Shown here one piece after another: positions 8,065 to 16,909 of a stretch of DNA of 34,956 nucleotides. The translations under genes were made by a program, and so were the position numbers. A model generated the notes under the pieces. That model had not been told where the DNA came from, did not search any database, and was given only the letters and a program-made list of their open reading frames with translations. Origin of the DNA: CAZOVK01 sp964583165 (GTDB lineage: Bacteria > Bacillota > Clostridia > Lachnospirales > WRAX01); assembly GCA_964583165.1 (NCBI GenBank), contig CAZOVK010000018.1, positions 1-34,956 on the forward strand, given 5' to 3'. How positions within the stretch are numbered: position 1 is the stretch's first letter; each line of letters starts with the position of its first letter.

Positions 8065-9141
8065 ATGGGTAATTTGGATGACCGTTTGGCGGCATTGCGT
8101 GCGCGAATGGTTGAGTTGGAAGTGGATACGTTCTTTCTTATGTCGCCCGAGAACAGGCGGTATATTACGGGTTTCACTGGCAGTAACGGTTTTGTAATTG
8201 TCACGGCTGATGACGCGCTACTGATTACGGATTCGCGCTATGTTGAACAGGCGGAGAACCAAGCGCCATTGTTTCGCGTGATTCGGTATGATTTGTCGCC
8301 GTATGCCACGCTTGAACAGGAGTTTATGGCTGTCGGGGCAAAACGCGTCGGTTATGAGAGCAATAAGCTGGATGATTCCACGATTACGAAGATGCGGAAT
8401 CAGAACAGCGGGATTGAGTTTGTTCCTACAATAGATATATTGCTTGAAATGCGGCGTATTAAGGACGATTCAGAGATTGAGAACCTCGTCCGAGCGATTC
8501 AGATTGCTGATGAAGCGCTCGAAAAGCTCATGCCCATACTTAAAATCGGCATGACGGAACGTGATATTGCTATTGAACTGGACTATCTCATGCGCAAATC
8601 GGGCAGTAGCGGCGAATCGTTCGCGACAATCGCGGTTTCGGGCGTTAGAACGAGTTTACCACATGGTCAACCGACAGACAAAGCGATTGAATCTGGTGAC
8701 TTCTTGACACTCGACTTCGGTGCAATCTATCAAGGTTATCACAGCGATATAACACGTACAATCCGTTTTGGTGAGCCCGACAAGAAACTGTCTGACGTGT
8801 TCGATATAGTAGCGAAGGCACAGGAAGCGGCGTTTGAAGCTATTAAACCCGGCATGAAGTGCAAAGACATTGACGCGGCTCATAGGGCGGTATTCACCGA
8901 ACATGGCGTTGAACAATATTCGCTTCGCGGTTTGGGTCATGGTATTGGCTTAGAGATTCACGAGTTGCCGCGCGTTGTGATGAATAATGAGGCAGTGCTT
9001 GAAAACAACATGATTTTCACTGTCGAACCCGGTATCTATATACCCGGTTTGGGTGGTGTGAGAACCGAGGACGTTGTATTGTTGCGCGATGGCAAAGCCG
9101 AGATTCTCACGCGTTCTGAGCGCAAGCTCATTGTCGGTTAA
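8065..9141 (+). CDS. M24B Xaa-Pro aminopeptidase
   Basis: This 358-residue protein has the standard aminopeptidase P layout: a creatinase N-terminal domain (FLMSPENRRYITGFTGSNG) and a pita-bread catalytic domain. The ligands D217, D228, H292, E321 and E335 lie in the classic contexts LDFGAIYQGYHSDITRT, GLGHGIGLEIHELPR, TVEPGIYIPG and VRTEDVV. Unlike the two M24 proteins upstream, it matches the textbook family closely. It would release N-terminal residues in front of proline, a bond most other aminopeptidases cannot cut. I start it at ATG 8065, with GAGGTGG just upstream; the longer frame from 8032 would start inside the hairpin tail. Confidence 0.93.
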   Translation: MGNLDDRLAALRARMVELEVDTFFLMSPENRRYITGFTGSNGFVIVTADDALLITDSRYVEQAENQAPLFRVIRYDLSPYATLEQEFMAVGAKRVGYESNKLDDSTITKMRNQNSGIEFVPTIDILLEMRRIKDDSEIENLVRAIQIADEALEKLMPILKIGMTERDIAIELDYLMRKSGSSGESFATIAVSGVRTSLPHGQPTDKAIESGDFLTLDFGAIYQGYHSDITRTIRFGEPDKKLSDVFDIVAKAQEAAFEAIKPGMKCKDIDAAHRAVFTEHGVEQYSLRGLGHGIGLEIHELPRVVMNNEAVLENNMIFTVEPGIYIPGLGGVRTEDVVLLRDGKAEILTRSERKLIVG

Positions 9142-9150
9142 GGGGGGCTT

Positions 9151-11064
9151 ATGGTTAGGATTGAAGATTTCTTACAATATACAAGCCTGTCTGACGTGAC
9201 TGTGTCGGCTGACGGCGCTTTTGCGGCATTTGTGGCGACAAAGCCGAACCCCGAACAGAACAACTATACGGCTACATTGTTTGTTCTTGATAGGGCGAGC
9301 GGGGATAGGCGCGAGGTGTTCAGTTGCAGCGGTGGTGTGAGTTATAAGTGGCATGGAGCGCAACTGCTTGTTAAGACAGGTAAGGAGAATGACAAAACGG
9401 TTTATTCGTACATTAACCCCTCAAACGGAGAAATTACTTTCGCGTTTGACGTGCCGTTTAGTGTCACAAACCTCGAACCCATCGGCGAAACCCTTTTCGC
9501 GGTTACCTCAATGACAGATTGCAACACGCGAGTCATTCCTCCCGAACTGGGTTACATAAACGCACATGTTAAGTATGAGATAATAGACGAATTGCCGTTC
9601 TGGTCAAACGGGCGCGGGTTCACTAACAAAAGGCGCAACGCACTGTTTCTCTTTGATTCGGTGACGGGCAGGCTCGAACGCGTAACAGAAACACTTATGA
9701 ACGTGAACGCCATGCGCGTTTTCGGCGGCAACTTGTATTTCACAGCTGAAACATATGACGATATTTGCCCCGCGGTGGGTCTGTATGTGCTTCGCAAGGG
9801 CGAGGTGAAGCCCGAATGCTTGATTGAACAAGGTAGAATACGCATACATGAGTTTGGTTTGTTGCAAGGCAATGTGTTCGTCATTGGTAGTGACACCAAA
9901 ACAAAGCTTATGACGGATAACCCTGTATTCTACATGCTGACAAAAGACGGTAAGCTTGTCGAACTGTTTGATGAAGACATGAGTATCGCATCGGGCATAG
10001 TCACTGACTGCAAACAGGGTGCGAATCGCATAGTACGTATTCATGGCGATTATATCTATTTTGTTTCGACTGACGAATACAGCTCACAGATATACAGGGT
10101 AAACACCGATGGCAATTGTGAACAACTCACAACAGAACGCGGCAGTGTTGACGGCTTTGATATTGCTCAAAACGGTAATATTCTGTTCGTGGCTATGCGT
10201 GGGCAGAACCTGCAAGAACTCTATGAATTGACAGCTGATGGCGAAAGGGCTTTGACAGACTTCAACACCAACGCTTACTCAGCGATTTCAATACCCGAAA
10301 CCTTCACCTTCCAAAACGGCGGCTTCAATGTGAACTATGTCGTGCTTAAACCGCTAAACTTTGACGAAAGCAAGACATACCCCGCTTTAGTATACATACA
10401 CGGCGGCGCTAAAGTCTGCTATTCAGAGGTTTTCTTCCACGAAATGCAGGTTTTGGCGGCAAAGGGTTACTTCGTGCTCCACGGCAACCCGCGCGGCAGT
10501 GACGGTCAAGGCAGTGAATTTGCGCGGCTTTGCGGTCAGTACGGTACCATTGACTTTGATGATATCATGATGGCGGTTGAAAAGTTGACGGCGGCTTACC
10601 CACAGATTGACAAAGAGCGGCTCGGCGTTCTGGGCGGTTCATACGGCGGTATTATGACGAACTTCATAGTCGGAAAGACGAATATCTTCAAATGCGCCGT
10701 GGCACAGCGTTCAATCTCGAACATGACAACAGCCCTTTGCGCGGCAGACAACGGCTATCACTTCGTGCGCGAACAAATGGCGTCTGACCCGTGGAACAAT
10801 ACAGAAAAGCTCTGGGCACAATCGCCGCTTGCCTACGCGCATAACGCAAAGACACCGACCTTGTTCATCCACTCAACAGAGGACTACCGCTGTCACTACG
10901 TTGAAGCCATGCAGATGTTCTCGGCGCTTCGGCTTCACGGCGTTGATTCACGCATTTGTCTGATTGAAGGCGAAAACCATGAGTTGTCGCGCTCGGGCAG
11001 ACCCATGCAGAGGATTTTACGCATGACAGAGATTTTTTCTTGGCTAGATAAGTATTTGCAATAA
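9151..11064 (+). CDS. S9 family serine peptidase (acylaminoacyl-peptidase/prolyl oligopeptidase type)
   Basis: This 637-residue protein has an N-terminal beta-propeller (about 1-370) and a C-terminal alpha/beta-hydrolase domain. The catalytic triad is visible: S497 in GGSYGG, D578 in HSTEDYR and H610 in GENHELSR. The oxyanion segment YIHGGAK lies near 415-421. In this family the propeller restricts access to short peptides, so the enzyme should cut oligopeptides rather than proteins. There is no signal peptide, so it is cytosolic. It follows the Xaa-Pro aminopeptidase by 9 bases, with GGGGGG before the ATG. Specificity (after proline or for acylated N-termini) is not settled by the sequence. 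Confidence 0.92.
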   Translation: MVRIEDFLQYTSLSDVTVSADGAFAAFVATKPNPEQNNYTATLFVLDRASGDRREVFSCSGGVSYKWHGAQLLVKTGKENDKTVYSYINPSNGEITFAFDVPFSVTNLEPIGETLFAVTSMTDCNTRVIPPELGYINAHVKYEIIDELPFWSNGRGFTNKRRNALFLFDSVTGRLERVTETLMNVNAMRVFGGNLYFTAETYDDICPAVGLYVLRKGEVKPECLIEQGRIRIHEFGLLQGNVFVIGSDTKTKLMTDNPVFYMLTKDGKLVELFDEDMSIASGIVTDCKQGANRIVRIHGDYIYFVSTDEYSSQIYRVNTDGNCEQLTTERGSVDGFDIAQNGNILFVAMRGQNLQELYELTADGERALTDFNTNAYSAISIPETFTFQNGGFNVNYVVLKPLNFDESKTYPALVYIHGGAKVCYSEVFFHEMQVLAAKGYFVLHGNPRGSDGQGSEFARLCGQYGTIDFDDIMMAVEKLTAAYPQIDKERLGVLGGSYGGIMTNFIVGKTNIFKCAVAQRSISNMTTALCAADNGYHFVREQMASDPWNNTEKLWAQSPLAYAHNAKTPTLFIHSTEDYRCHYVEAMQMFSALRLHGVDSRICLIEGENHELSRSGRPMQRILRMTEIFSWLDKYLQ

Positions 11065-11089
11065 AGTCCCTAAAATTGGAGGGCTAAAC

Positions 11090-12049
11090 GTGATTAGATA
11101 TATTTTGAAACGCCTGCTGATGATGATACCGGTTTTGCTCGGCGTTTTGCTTATTGTATTTGTAATAACTGAGATAACCCCCGCAGACCCTGTAAAAATC
11201 ATGCTCGGTGAGAACGCCGCGCCCGAACAAGTGGCGAAACTGCGTGAAGAATTAAAGCTAGACGACCCCATGCCTGTGAGGTTCGCAAGCTACATATTCG
11301 GGATAGTCACGCGATTCGACTTCGGGCGTTCATATGAAACTAAACAACCGATTCTAAACGAGATTCTCGCGCGTTTCCCTAAGACGGTTATTCTCGCGTC
11401 ACTCTCGGCGGCCATAGCCTGTGTTATCGGCGTAGTGCTGGGTATTATCTCGGCCACTAAGCAGTATTCTTTCTTAGATTCGGCGGCGACAGGTATTGCG
11501 CTGCTCGGTGTGTCTATGCCAAACTTCTGGCAAGGGCTTATGAGTATTATCATATTCTCGGTCATGCTCGGTTGGCTCCCCGCGTCGGGTTCTTACGGCT
11601 GGCAATATTGGGTTTTGCCATCACTGACACTCGGCACAAGCGCGGCGGCAACAATCATGCGTATGACGCGTTCGAGTATGCTTGAAGTCATACGTCAAGA
11701 CTACATCAGAACGGCGCGCGCCAAAGGGCAGAAGGAATACGTCGTTATCATCCGACACGCTTTGCGCAATGCCATGATTCCGATTGTAACTGTCGTAGGT
11801 ATGCAGTTCGGCGGGCTTCTGGGCGGTTCTGTGCTTATGGAAAGTATCTTTGCCATCCCCGGGCTTGGGAAGTATATGGTTGACTCAATAGCGAAATTTG
11901 ACTACCCCGTGGTTCAAGGTGGCGTGTTGTTCCTCGCTATGGTATTCAGCTTTGTGAACCTTTTGGTTGACCTGCTCTATGCCATGCTCGACCCGCGCAT
12001 CAAATCACAATTCAAGGCTTCTGTCAAAACCAAAAAGGCGGTGGCGTAA
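11090..12049 (+). CDS. dppB: Dipeptide/oligopeptide ABC transporter permease, DppB type
   Basis: This 319-residue integral membrane protein opens with the family's first membrane segment (ILKRLLMMIPVLLGVLLIVF) and the ITPADPVKIMLGE stretch that follows it. It carries the permease EAA-type coupling loop (RTARAKGQKEYVVIIRHALR, about residues 205-224), which contacts the ATPases. Six membrane segments are expected. The start is a GTG at 11090 with GGAGGG upstream. The stop touches the ATG of the next permease (TAAATG), so the pair is translated together. The Dpp name is used loosely; Opp or nickel-type specificity depends on the binding protein. Confidence 0.94.
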   Translation: MIRYILKRLLMMIPVLLGVLLIVFVITEITPADPVKIMLGENAAPEQVAKLREELKLDDPMPVRFASYIFGIVTRFDFGRSYETKQPILNEILARFPKTVILASLSAAIACVIGVVLGIISATKQYSFLDSAATGIALLGVSMPNFWQGLMSIIIFSVMLGWLPASGSYGWQYWVLPSLTLGTSAAATIMRMTRSSMLEVIRQDYIRTARAKGQKEYVVIIRHALRNAMIPIVTVVGMQFGGLLGGSVLMESIFAIPGLGKYMVDSIAKFDYPVVQGGVLFLAMVFSFVNLLVDLLYAMLDPRIKSQFKASVKTKKAVA

Positions 12050-12916
12050 ATGGACGAACAAATCACTCTCAAAAAACGCAGCCCCTGGCGTGAAGTATGG
12101 CGGCGGCTGTGTAAGAACAAACTCGCTATGGCGGGGTTGATTGTAATTGTATTACTCGCAATTGTGGCGATTTTCGCCGATAAGATAGCGCCGTTCGGCT
12201 TTGATGAGCAAGACTTGTCGCGGACATTCCTGTTGCCGTGCAAGGAGTTCTTGTTTGGCACGGATAACCTCGGGCGCGATATTTTCAGCCGTATTCTCTA
12301 CGGCAGCCGCGTTTCGCTGACTGTCGGGTTTATCGCTGTTGGTTTTGCGGCTGTTGTTGGCGGCGCGTTTGGTGCTGTGGCGGCTTTCTACGGCAACCGC
12401 ATTGACAACATAATCATGCGCATCATGGACGTTCTTCTCGCTATACCCGGTATGTTGCTAGCGCTCTCGATTGCGGCGGCTCTCGGCCCCGGTCTTGGCA
12501 ACATGATGATAGCGATTGGTGTCGGCTCCGTACCCGGTTATGCGCGAATTGTCCGCGCTTCTGTGCTTACTGTTAAAGAAACAGAATTTGTCGAAGCGGC
12601 TCGCTCAATCGGCGCCAGTGACCTCCGCATTATCATTGTTCATATTATACCGAATGCCCTCGCGCCAATTATCGTTCAAGCGACTCTAGGCGTTGCGGGT
12701 GCGATTCTCTCTGCGGCTTCTCTAAGCTTCCTCGGCCTCGGCATTCAACCGCCCACGCCCGAATGGGGCGCAATGCTCGCGGGTTCGCGCCGTTACATCA
12801 CGCAATATTGGCACTTGGTACTCTTCCCCGGGCTTGCGATTATGCTGGTTATCTATGCGCTGAACGTACTCGGCGACGGACTGCGTGACGCGCTTGACCC
12901 GCGTTTGAAGAATTAG
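12050..12916 (+). CDS. dppC: Dipeptide/oligopeptide ABC transporter permease, DppC type
   Basis: This 288-residue protein has the OppC/DppC N-terminal domain (SPWREVWRRLCKNKLAMAGL), then GTDNLGRDIFSRILYGSR, the marker segment of this subfamily. The coupling loop EAARSIGASDLRIIIVHIIP lies near residues 184-203. The end, LNVLGDGLRDALDPRLKN, is typical. It would pair with the DppB protein to form the membrane channel. It begins directly on the last A of the preceding TAA and is followed 12 bases later by the first ATPase gene. Confidence 0.95.
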   Translation: MDEQITLKKRSPWREVWRRLCKNKLAMAGLIVIVLLAIVAIFADKIAPFGFDEQDLSRTFLLPCKEFLFGTDNLGRDIFSRILYGSRVSLTVGFIAVGFAAVVGGAFGAVAAFYGNRIDNIIMRIMDVLLAIPGMLLALSIAAALGPGLGNMMIAIGVGSVPGYARIVRASVLTVKETEFVEAARSIGASDLRIIIVHIIPNALAPIIVQATLGVAGAILSAASLSFLGLGIQPPTPEWGAMLAGSRRYITQYWHLVLFPGLAIMLVIYALNVLGDGLRDALDPRLKN

Positions 12917-12928
12917 GGGGTGCAGAAA

Positions 12929-13927
12929 ATGAGTGATAAACTGCTTGAAGTTAAGGATTTAACCGTTCATTATATAACAGACGACGGCACAGTACGCGCG
13001 GTGAACGGTATAACCTTTGATGTGGCTAAAGGTGAGACTATCGGGCTTGTGGGTGAAACGGGCGCGGGTAAGACTACAACCGCACTGTCGATTCTGAACC
13101 TCGTCCCGAACCCGCCCGGTAAGATTCTGGGTGGCGAGATTCTGTTTGACGGACAGAACACGCTCACAATGAACAAGAATGACCTACGGAAACTACGCGG
13201 GGCCAAGATTTCTATGATTTTCCAAGACCCGATGACAAGCCTTAACCCAGTTATGACAGTCGGTGACCAGATAGCCGAAGTTATTATGTTACATAACAAG
13301 ATAACACGCGCCAACGCGAATGTCGAGGCCGTGAAAATGCTCGAAATGGTTGGCATACAGGGTGAACGCTTCGGGGATTTTCCACATCAGTTTTCAGGCG
13401 GCATGAAACAGCGCGTTGTTATCGCGATTGCGCTCGCGTGTAACCCTTCACTTCTGATAGCTGACGAACCGACAACAGCTTTGGACGTTACGATTCAGGC
13501 TCAAGTGCTTGAACTCATGGCAAAGCTTAAATCTGACCTCGGCACATCTATGATTATGATTACGCATGACTTAGGTGTTGTCGCGGAGGTCTGCGACAAG
13601 GTAGCCATTATGTATGCGGGGCAGATTGTGGAGTATGGCACCCTAGAAGACATCTTCGAGAACACGAAACACCCGTACACAATCGGTCTGTTCGGCTCTT
13701 TGCCCAGCATGGAAGAAGATGTGACGCGCCTTAAACCGATTATGGGGCTTATGCCAGACCCAACGAATTTGCCAAAGGGTTGCGCGTTCTCTCCGCGCTG
13801 TCCGTTCGCTAAACCCGAATGCTCGGAGAATGCCGTTAATGCGGAGCATTTAAGCGATACGCATTACGTGCGCTGTTTGCGCCACAACGAGGTCACCAAG
13901 GAGGTCAATAATGAGTATACTACTTGA
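12929..13927 (+). CDS. dppD: Peptide ABC transporter ATP-binding protein, DppD type
   Basis: This 332-residue ATPase has Walker A (GETGAGKTT), the Q-loop (FQDPMTSLNP), the signature FSGGMKQRV, Walker B (LLIADEPTTALD) and the switch histidine (MITHDLG). The C-terminal oligo_HPY region has a cysteine set, GCAFSPRCPFAKPEC plus a later RCLRH, as in OppD/DppD proteins. It would pair with the DppF protein to drive import. I start it at ATG 12929, with AGGGGG at 12915-12920, rather than at the GTG at 12920 that overlaps that site. It overlaps the next gene by 17 bases. Confidence 0.94.
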   Translation: MSDKLLEVKDLTVHYITDDGTVRAVNGITFDVAKGETIGLVGETGAGKTTTALSILNLVPNPPGKILGGEILFDGQNTLTMNKNDLRKLRGAKISMIFQDPMTSLNPVMTVGDQIAEVIMLHNKITRANANVEAVKMLEMVGIQGERFGDFPHQFSGGMKQRVVIAIALACNPSLLIADEPTTALDVTIQAQVLELMAKLKSDLGTSMIMITHDLGVVAEVCDKVAIMYAGQIVEYGTLEDIFENTKHPYTIGLFGSLPSMEEDVTRLKPIMGLMPDPTNLPKGCAFSPRCPFAKPECSENAVNAEHLSDTHYVRCLRHNEVTKEVNNEYTT

Positions 13928-14870
13928 AACACAGGGCTTAAAGAAGTATTTCAAGACCCCCAAGGGTGAACTGCACGCCGTTGACGGCGTAAGCTTCAAG
14001 CTGAACGAGGGCGAAACACTCGGCGTTGTTGGCGAATCGGGCTGTGGTAAGTCCACACTCGGGCGCGTTGTGCTTCACCTGCTTGAACCCACGGGCGGTA
14101 AGATTTTCTTTGAGGGTAAGGACATCACTGATGTCAAGAAGAAGGACTTATTTGCGCTTCGGAAGAACATGCAAATGATTTTCCAAGACCCGTTCTCTTC
14201 TCTGAACCCACGCCGTACAGTCGCTGAAACGATTATGGAGCCGCTTATAATCTACAAGACATGCGCCACGAAACAAGAGCGTGAAAAGAAAGTTACTGAA
14301 CTGATGGATACTGTAGGGCTTGCACAGCGTCTGCGCTACTCCTACCCGCATGAATTAGACGGCGGGCGTCGTCAGCGTATCGGCGTTGCGCGTGCGTTGG
14401 CGCTTAACCCTAAATTTATTGTCTGTGACGAGCCCGTTTCTGCTCTTGACGTGAGTATTCAGGCGCAAATTCTGAACCTCATGCAGGACTTACAACAACA
14501 GATGAACCTGACATACATCTTCATCACGCATGATTTGTCTGTTGTGCGCCATATTTCTGACAATATCTGCGTAATGTATCTAGGGAATCTCGTTGAAAGT
14601 TGCCCGTCTAAAGAATTGTTCAAGAATCCTGTTCATCCTTACACACAGGCGCTTTTGTCGGCGATACCCGTTCCGAAAATCAACGCGAAGCAAGGGCGCA
14701 TTATCTTAAAGGGTGAAATCAGTTCGCCGATTAACCCGAAACCGGGTTGCCGTTTTGCTCAACGCTGTTTGTATGCCAAAGAAGTTTGCTCACAAGAAAT
14801 ACCCATGCTTCAAGAAGTCACGCCCGGACACAATGTCGCCTGCCATTTCGCTAATGAGTTTGTAAAATAA
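13911..14870 (+). CDS. dppF: Peptide ABC transporter ATP-binding protein, DppF type
   Basis: This 319-residue ATPase has Walker A (GESGCGKST), the Q-loop (FQDPFSSLNPRRT), Walker B (FIVCDEPVSALD) and the switch histidine (FITHDLS). The signature reads LDGGRRQR, with Asp in place of the usual Ser. I believe this occurs in other OppF-like proteins, and it suggests this subunit supplies the weaker half of one ATP site. The C-terminal end again has the paired-cysteine region (GCRFAQRCLYAKEVC). AAGGAGGT at 13898-13905 precedes ATG 13911. It is the last transporter gene and is followed by a regulator. Confidence 0.94.
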   Translation: MSILLETQGLKKYFKTPKGELHAVDGVSFKLNEGETLGVVGESGCGKSTLGRVVLHLLEPTGGKIFFEGKDITDVKKKDLFALRKNMQMIFQDPFSSLNPRRTVAETIMEPLIIYKTCATKQEREKKVTELMDTVGLAQRLRYSYPHELDGGRRQRIGVARALALNPKFIVCDEPVSALDVSIQAQILNLMQDLQQQMNLTYIFITHDLSVVRHISDNICVMYLGNLVESCPSKELFKNPVHPYTQALLSAIPVPKINAKQGRIILKGEISSPINPKPGCRFAQRCLYAKEVCSQEIPMLQEVTPGHNVACHFANEFVK

Positions 14871-14901
14871 TGCCGTATTAGCGGCTTTGGGAGGACATGT
14901 T

Positions 14902-15570
14902 TTGGCAAGTAGGGAATTTGACAGATACATCAAACTATTCAGACCAGTAATGACCGCCATGTGTGACCTGTTTGGCGACTCAATAGAGTTCATTCTTCAC
15001 GATTTAAGTACGCCGCAATCATCTGTTGTCGAAATTGTCGGGAATGTGACGGGGCGGCAAATCGGCGCCCCTTGCACGAACCTTGTTATGGAGGTTCTCA
15101 AACGCGAGGGCGACGACGCAAACGACATTCTGTCCTATCCGTCAATCGCTAAAGACGGGCGACAGATGCGCTCGTCTACGATTTTCATACGCAATGACGC
15201 GGGGCATATTGTGGGCTGTATGTGCTACAACATTGACCTGACGGAGTACCGCATAGCCGAAAGGCTGTTGCGCAACCTTTGCGCCACCGCTGAAACTTCA
15301 GACAAAAAAGAGCCCAACAAAGGTGAGATTTTCGCGCAAGACATAAGCGAAGTCGTGGGCGAGATTATCGAGTATGAGTTCAACAACTTCGGCAAACCAG
15401 TACCCATGATGTCGAGGGCTGACAAGCTCAAACTGATTTCGCTGCTTGAAAGTAAGGGCATATTTGACGTTAAGGGTGCGCCCGAGATGGTTTCTCAATA
15501 CATGGGCTCGTCAGTGTTCACGATTTATAATTACCTGAAAGAAATAAGAAACGGCATTAAAGATGCCTAG
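14902..15570 (+). CDS. YheO-like PAS/HTH transcriptional regulator
   Basis: This 222-residue protein has a YheO-type PAS-like sensor domain (about 1-115; FGDSIEFILHDLS and GCMCYNIDLTE are typical) and a C-terminal DauR/YheO-type helix-turn-helix (about 165-218; KLKLISLLESKGIFDVKGA then FTIYNYLKEIR). Relatives such as DauR control D-arginine catabolism. Here it closes the peptide-transporter operon and probably reports on peptide or amino-acid supply, which is inference. I chose the TTG at 14902 because GGGAGGA (14889-14895) lies 6 bases before it. The TTG at 14887 overlaps that site. A terminator follows at once. Confidence 0.88.
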   Translation: MASREFDRYIKLFRPVMTAMCDLFGDSIEFILHDLSTPQSSVVEIVGNVTGRQIGAPCTNLVMEVLKREGDDANDILSYPSIAKDGRQMRSSTIFIRNDAGHIVGCMCYNIDLTEYRIAERLLRNLCATAETSDKKEPNKGEIFAQDISEVVGEIIEYEFNNFGKPVPMMSRADKLKLISLLESKGIFDVKGAPEMVSQYMGSSVFTIYNYLKEIRNGIKDA

Positions 15571-15576
15571 AACAGA

Positions 15577-15600
15577 GGGAGGGATAACCCTCCCGTTTTA
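15577..15600 (+). terminator. Rho-independent terminator of the transporter operon
   Basis: GGGAGGG (15577-15583), loop ATAA and CCCTCCC (15588-15594) form a perfect 7-bp GC-rich stem, followed by GTTTTATT. It lies 6 bases after the regulator stop and ends the transporter transcript. Confidence 0.85.
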
Positions 15601-15624
15601 TTGAAGATAACGGCAACAAAATGC

Positions 15625-15653
15625 TTGAACGTGCCCCGATTTAGTAGTATTAT
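15625..15653 (+). promoter_or_regulatory. Sigma-A type promoter for the M20D/DUF1177 pair
   Basis: TTGAAC (15625-15630), a 17-bp spacer and TATTAT (15648-15653) match the vegetative consensus at ten of twelve positions. It lies between the upstream terminator and the ATG at 15686, giving a short leader of about 25 nt. Confidence 0.75.
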
Positions 15654-15685
15654 ATAGAAAGTGATTAAACCAAGGGGGATTTAGT

Positions 15686-16897
15686 ATGACAGATGCAACA
15701 GTGATAATGAATGACGCAAAGCAACTTCAAGAGAAGATAGTCTGCCACCGCCGCAAGTTCCATGAAAACCCCGAGATTCACCTTGAACTGCCGCTTACCC
15801 GCGCTTATGTAATGGATGAGTTGAGGGCAATGGGTTATGAACCTATCGAGAACGCGGGTGGTATTCTCGCGACAGTAGGCGGTAAGAAAGACGGCAAGGT
15901 GTTTTTGATTCGCGGTGATATGGACGCATTGCCGCTTCAAGAACTCGTTGATGTGGAGTTTAAGTCAAAGAATGAAAACATGCACGCTTGCGGTCATGAT
16001 TTACATACGGCTATGTTACTGGGCGCGGCGGCGATTCTCAAACAACATGAGGACGAAATCAGTGGCACCATAAAGCTCATGTTTCAAGCGGCGGAAGAAA
16101 CCCTATCGGGTGCTAAACTCATGGTAGACGCGGGTATTCTTGAAAACCCGACAGTTGACGCGGCTATGATGATTCACGTAGCCAGCGCGTTGCCGTTCCC
16201 GTGCGGTTCTGTGATTTTGCCGTCGGGCGGGCCTATTGCGGCGGGTTCTGACAACTTTGTTATCCGTATAAAAGGTAAGGGCGGGCATGGCGCGGCTCCC
16301 GAAATGGCTATTGACCCACTGAACATAGCCGCCCACATCTGTATCGCCCTGCAAGAAATTCCCGCGCGTGAATTGGCGTTCAATGATGAGGCTGTTATCA
16401 ATATCTGCATGATTAAGGGCGGCGAAACCGTCAATGTCATTCCAGATTCGGCGGAGATGCGCGGCACATTCCGCTCGTTCTCACCAAAAGTACGTGAGAA
16501 CGTGAAACAGCGCATAATCGACATAGCCGAGGGTACGGCGAAAATCTTCCGTGGCACGGCAGAGGTTGAGTATATCACAGGTTGCCCGGCTGTCGAGATA
16601 CGCGGCACTGTGGCGCAAGAGGTCACGGAGATTCTGAAAGGGCTATTGCCCGAAGAACACATCCTTACAGAGAAAAACACACCTCATTGGACGAAAATGG
16701 CGGGTTCTGAGGACTTCGCGTATGTAGCCGAGCGCGTTCCGGCCGCTTATGCCACTCTAGTCGCAGGTAGCACGGAGGACGGCTATACATATGGCGGTCA
16801 CAACCCGTTTGTAAGATACGACGAAAACGCGTTATCAACAGGCGCGGCCGTTTACGCCTATTCCGCAATGCGTTGGCTTGACGAACACGCGGAGTAG
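15686..16897 (+). CDS. M20D family amidohydrolase (aminoacylase/carboxypeptidase type)
   Basis: This 403-residue metallohydrolase has the M20D ligand set: C102, H104 and H107 in HACGHDLHTA, the catalytic pair E137-E138 in QAAEETLSGA, H164 in MMIHVAS, and a late His in YGGHNPF. The opening HRRKFHENPEIHLELPLT is characteristic. Relatives remove acyl groups from amino acids or cut N-acyl or dipeptide bonds (hippurate hydrolase, N-acetyl-diaminopimelate deacetylase, aminobenzoyl-glutamate hydrolase). It has its own promoter and AAGGGGG before the ATG. DUF1177 follows in the same reading frame after the TAG. The exact substrate is unknown. Confidence 0.92.
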   Translation: MTDATVIMNDAKQLQEKIVCHRRKFHENPEIHLELPLTRAYVMDELRAMGYEPIENAGGILATVGGKKDGKVFLIRGDMDALPLQELVDVEFKSKNENMHACGHDLHTAMLLGAAAILKQHEDEISGTIKLMFQAAEETLSGAKLMVDAGILENPTVDAAMMIHVASALPFPCGSVILPSGGPIAAGSDNFVIRIKGKGGHGAAPEMAIDPLNIAAHICIALQEIPARELAFNDEAVINICMIKGGETVNVIPDSAEMRGTFRSFSPKVRENVKQRIIDIAEGTAKIFRGTAEVEYITGCPAVEIRGTVAQEVTEILKGLLPEEHILTEKNTPHWTKMAGSEDFAYVAERVPAAYATLVAGSTEDGYTYGGHNPFVRYDENALSTGAAVYAYSAMRWLDEHAE

Positions 16898-16909
16898 GGG
16901 GCGTTCACG

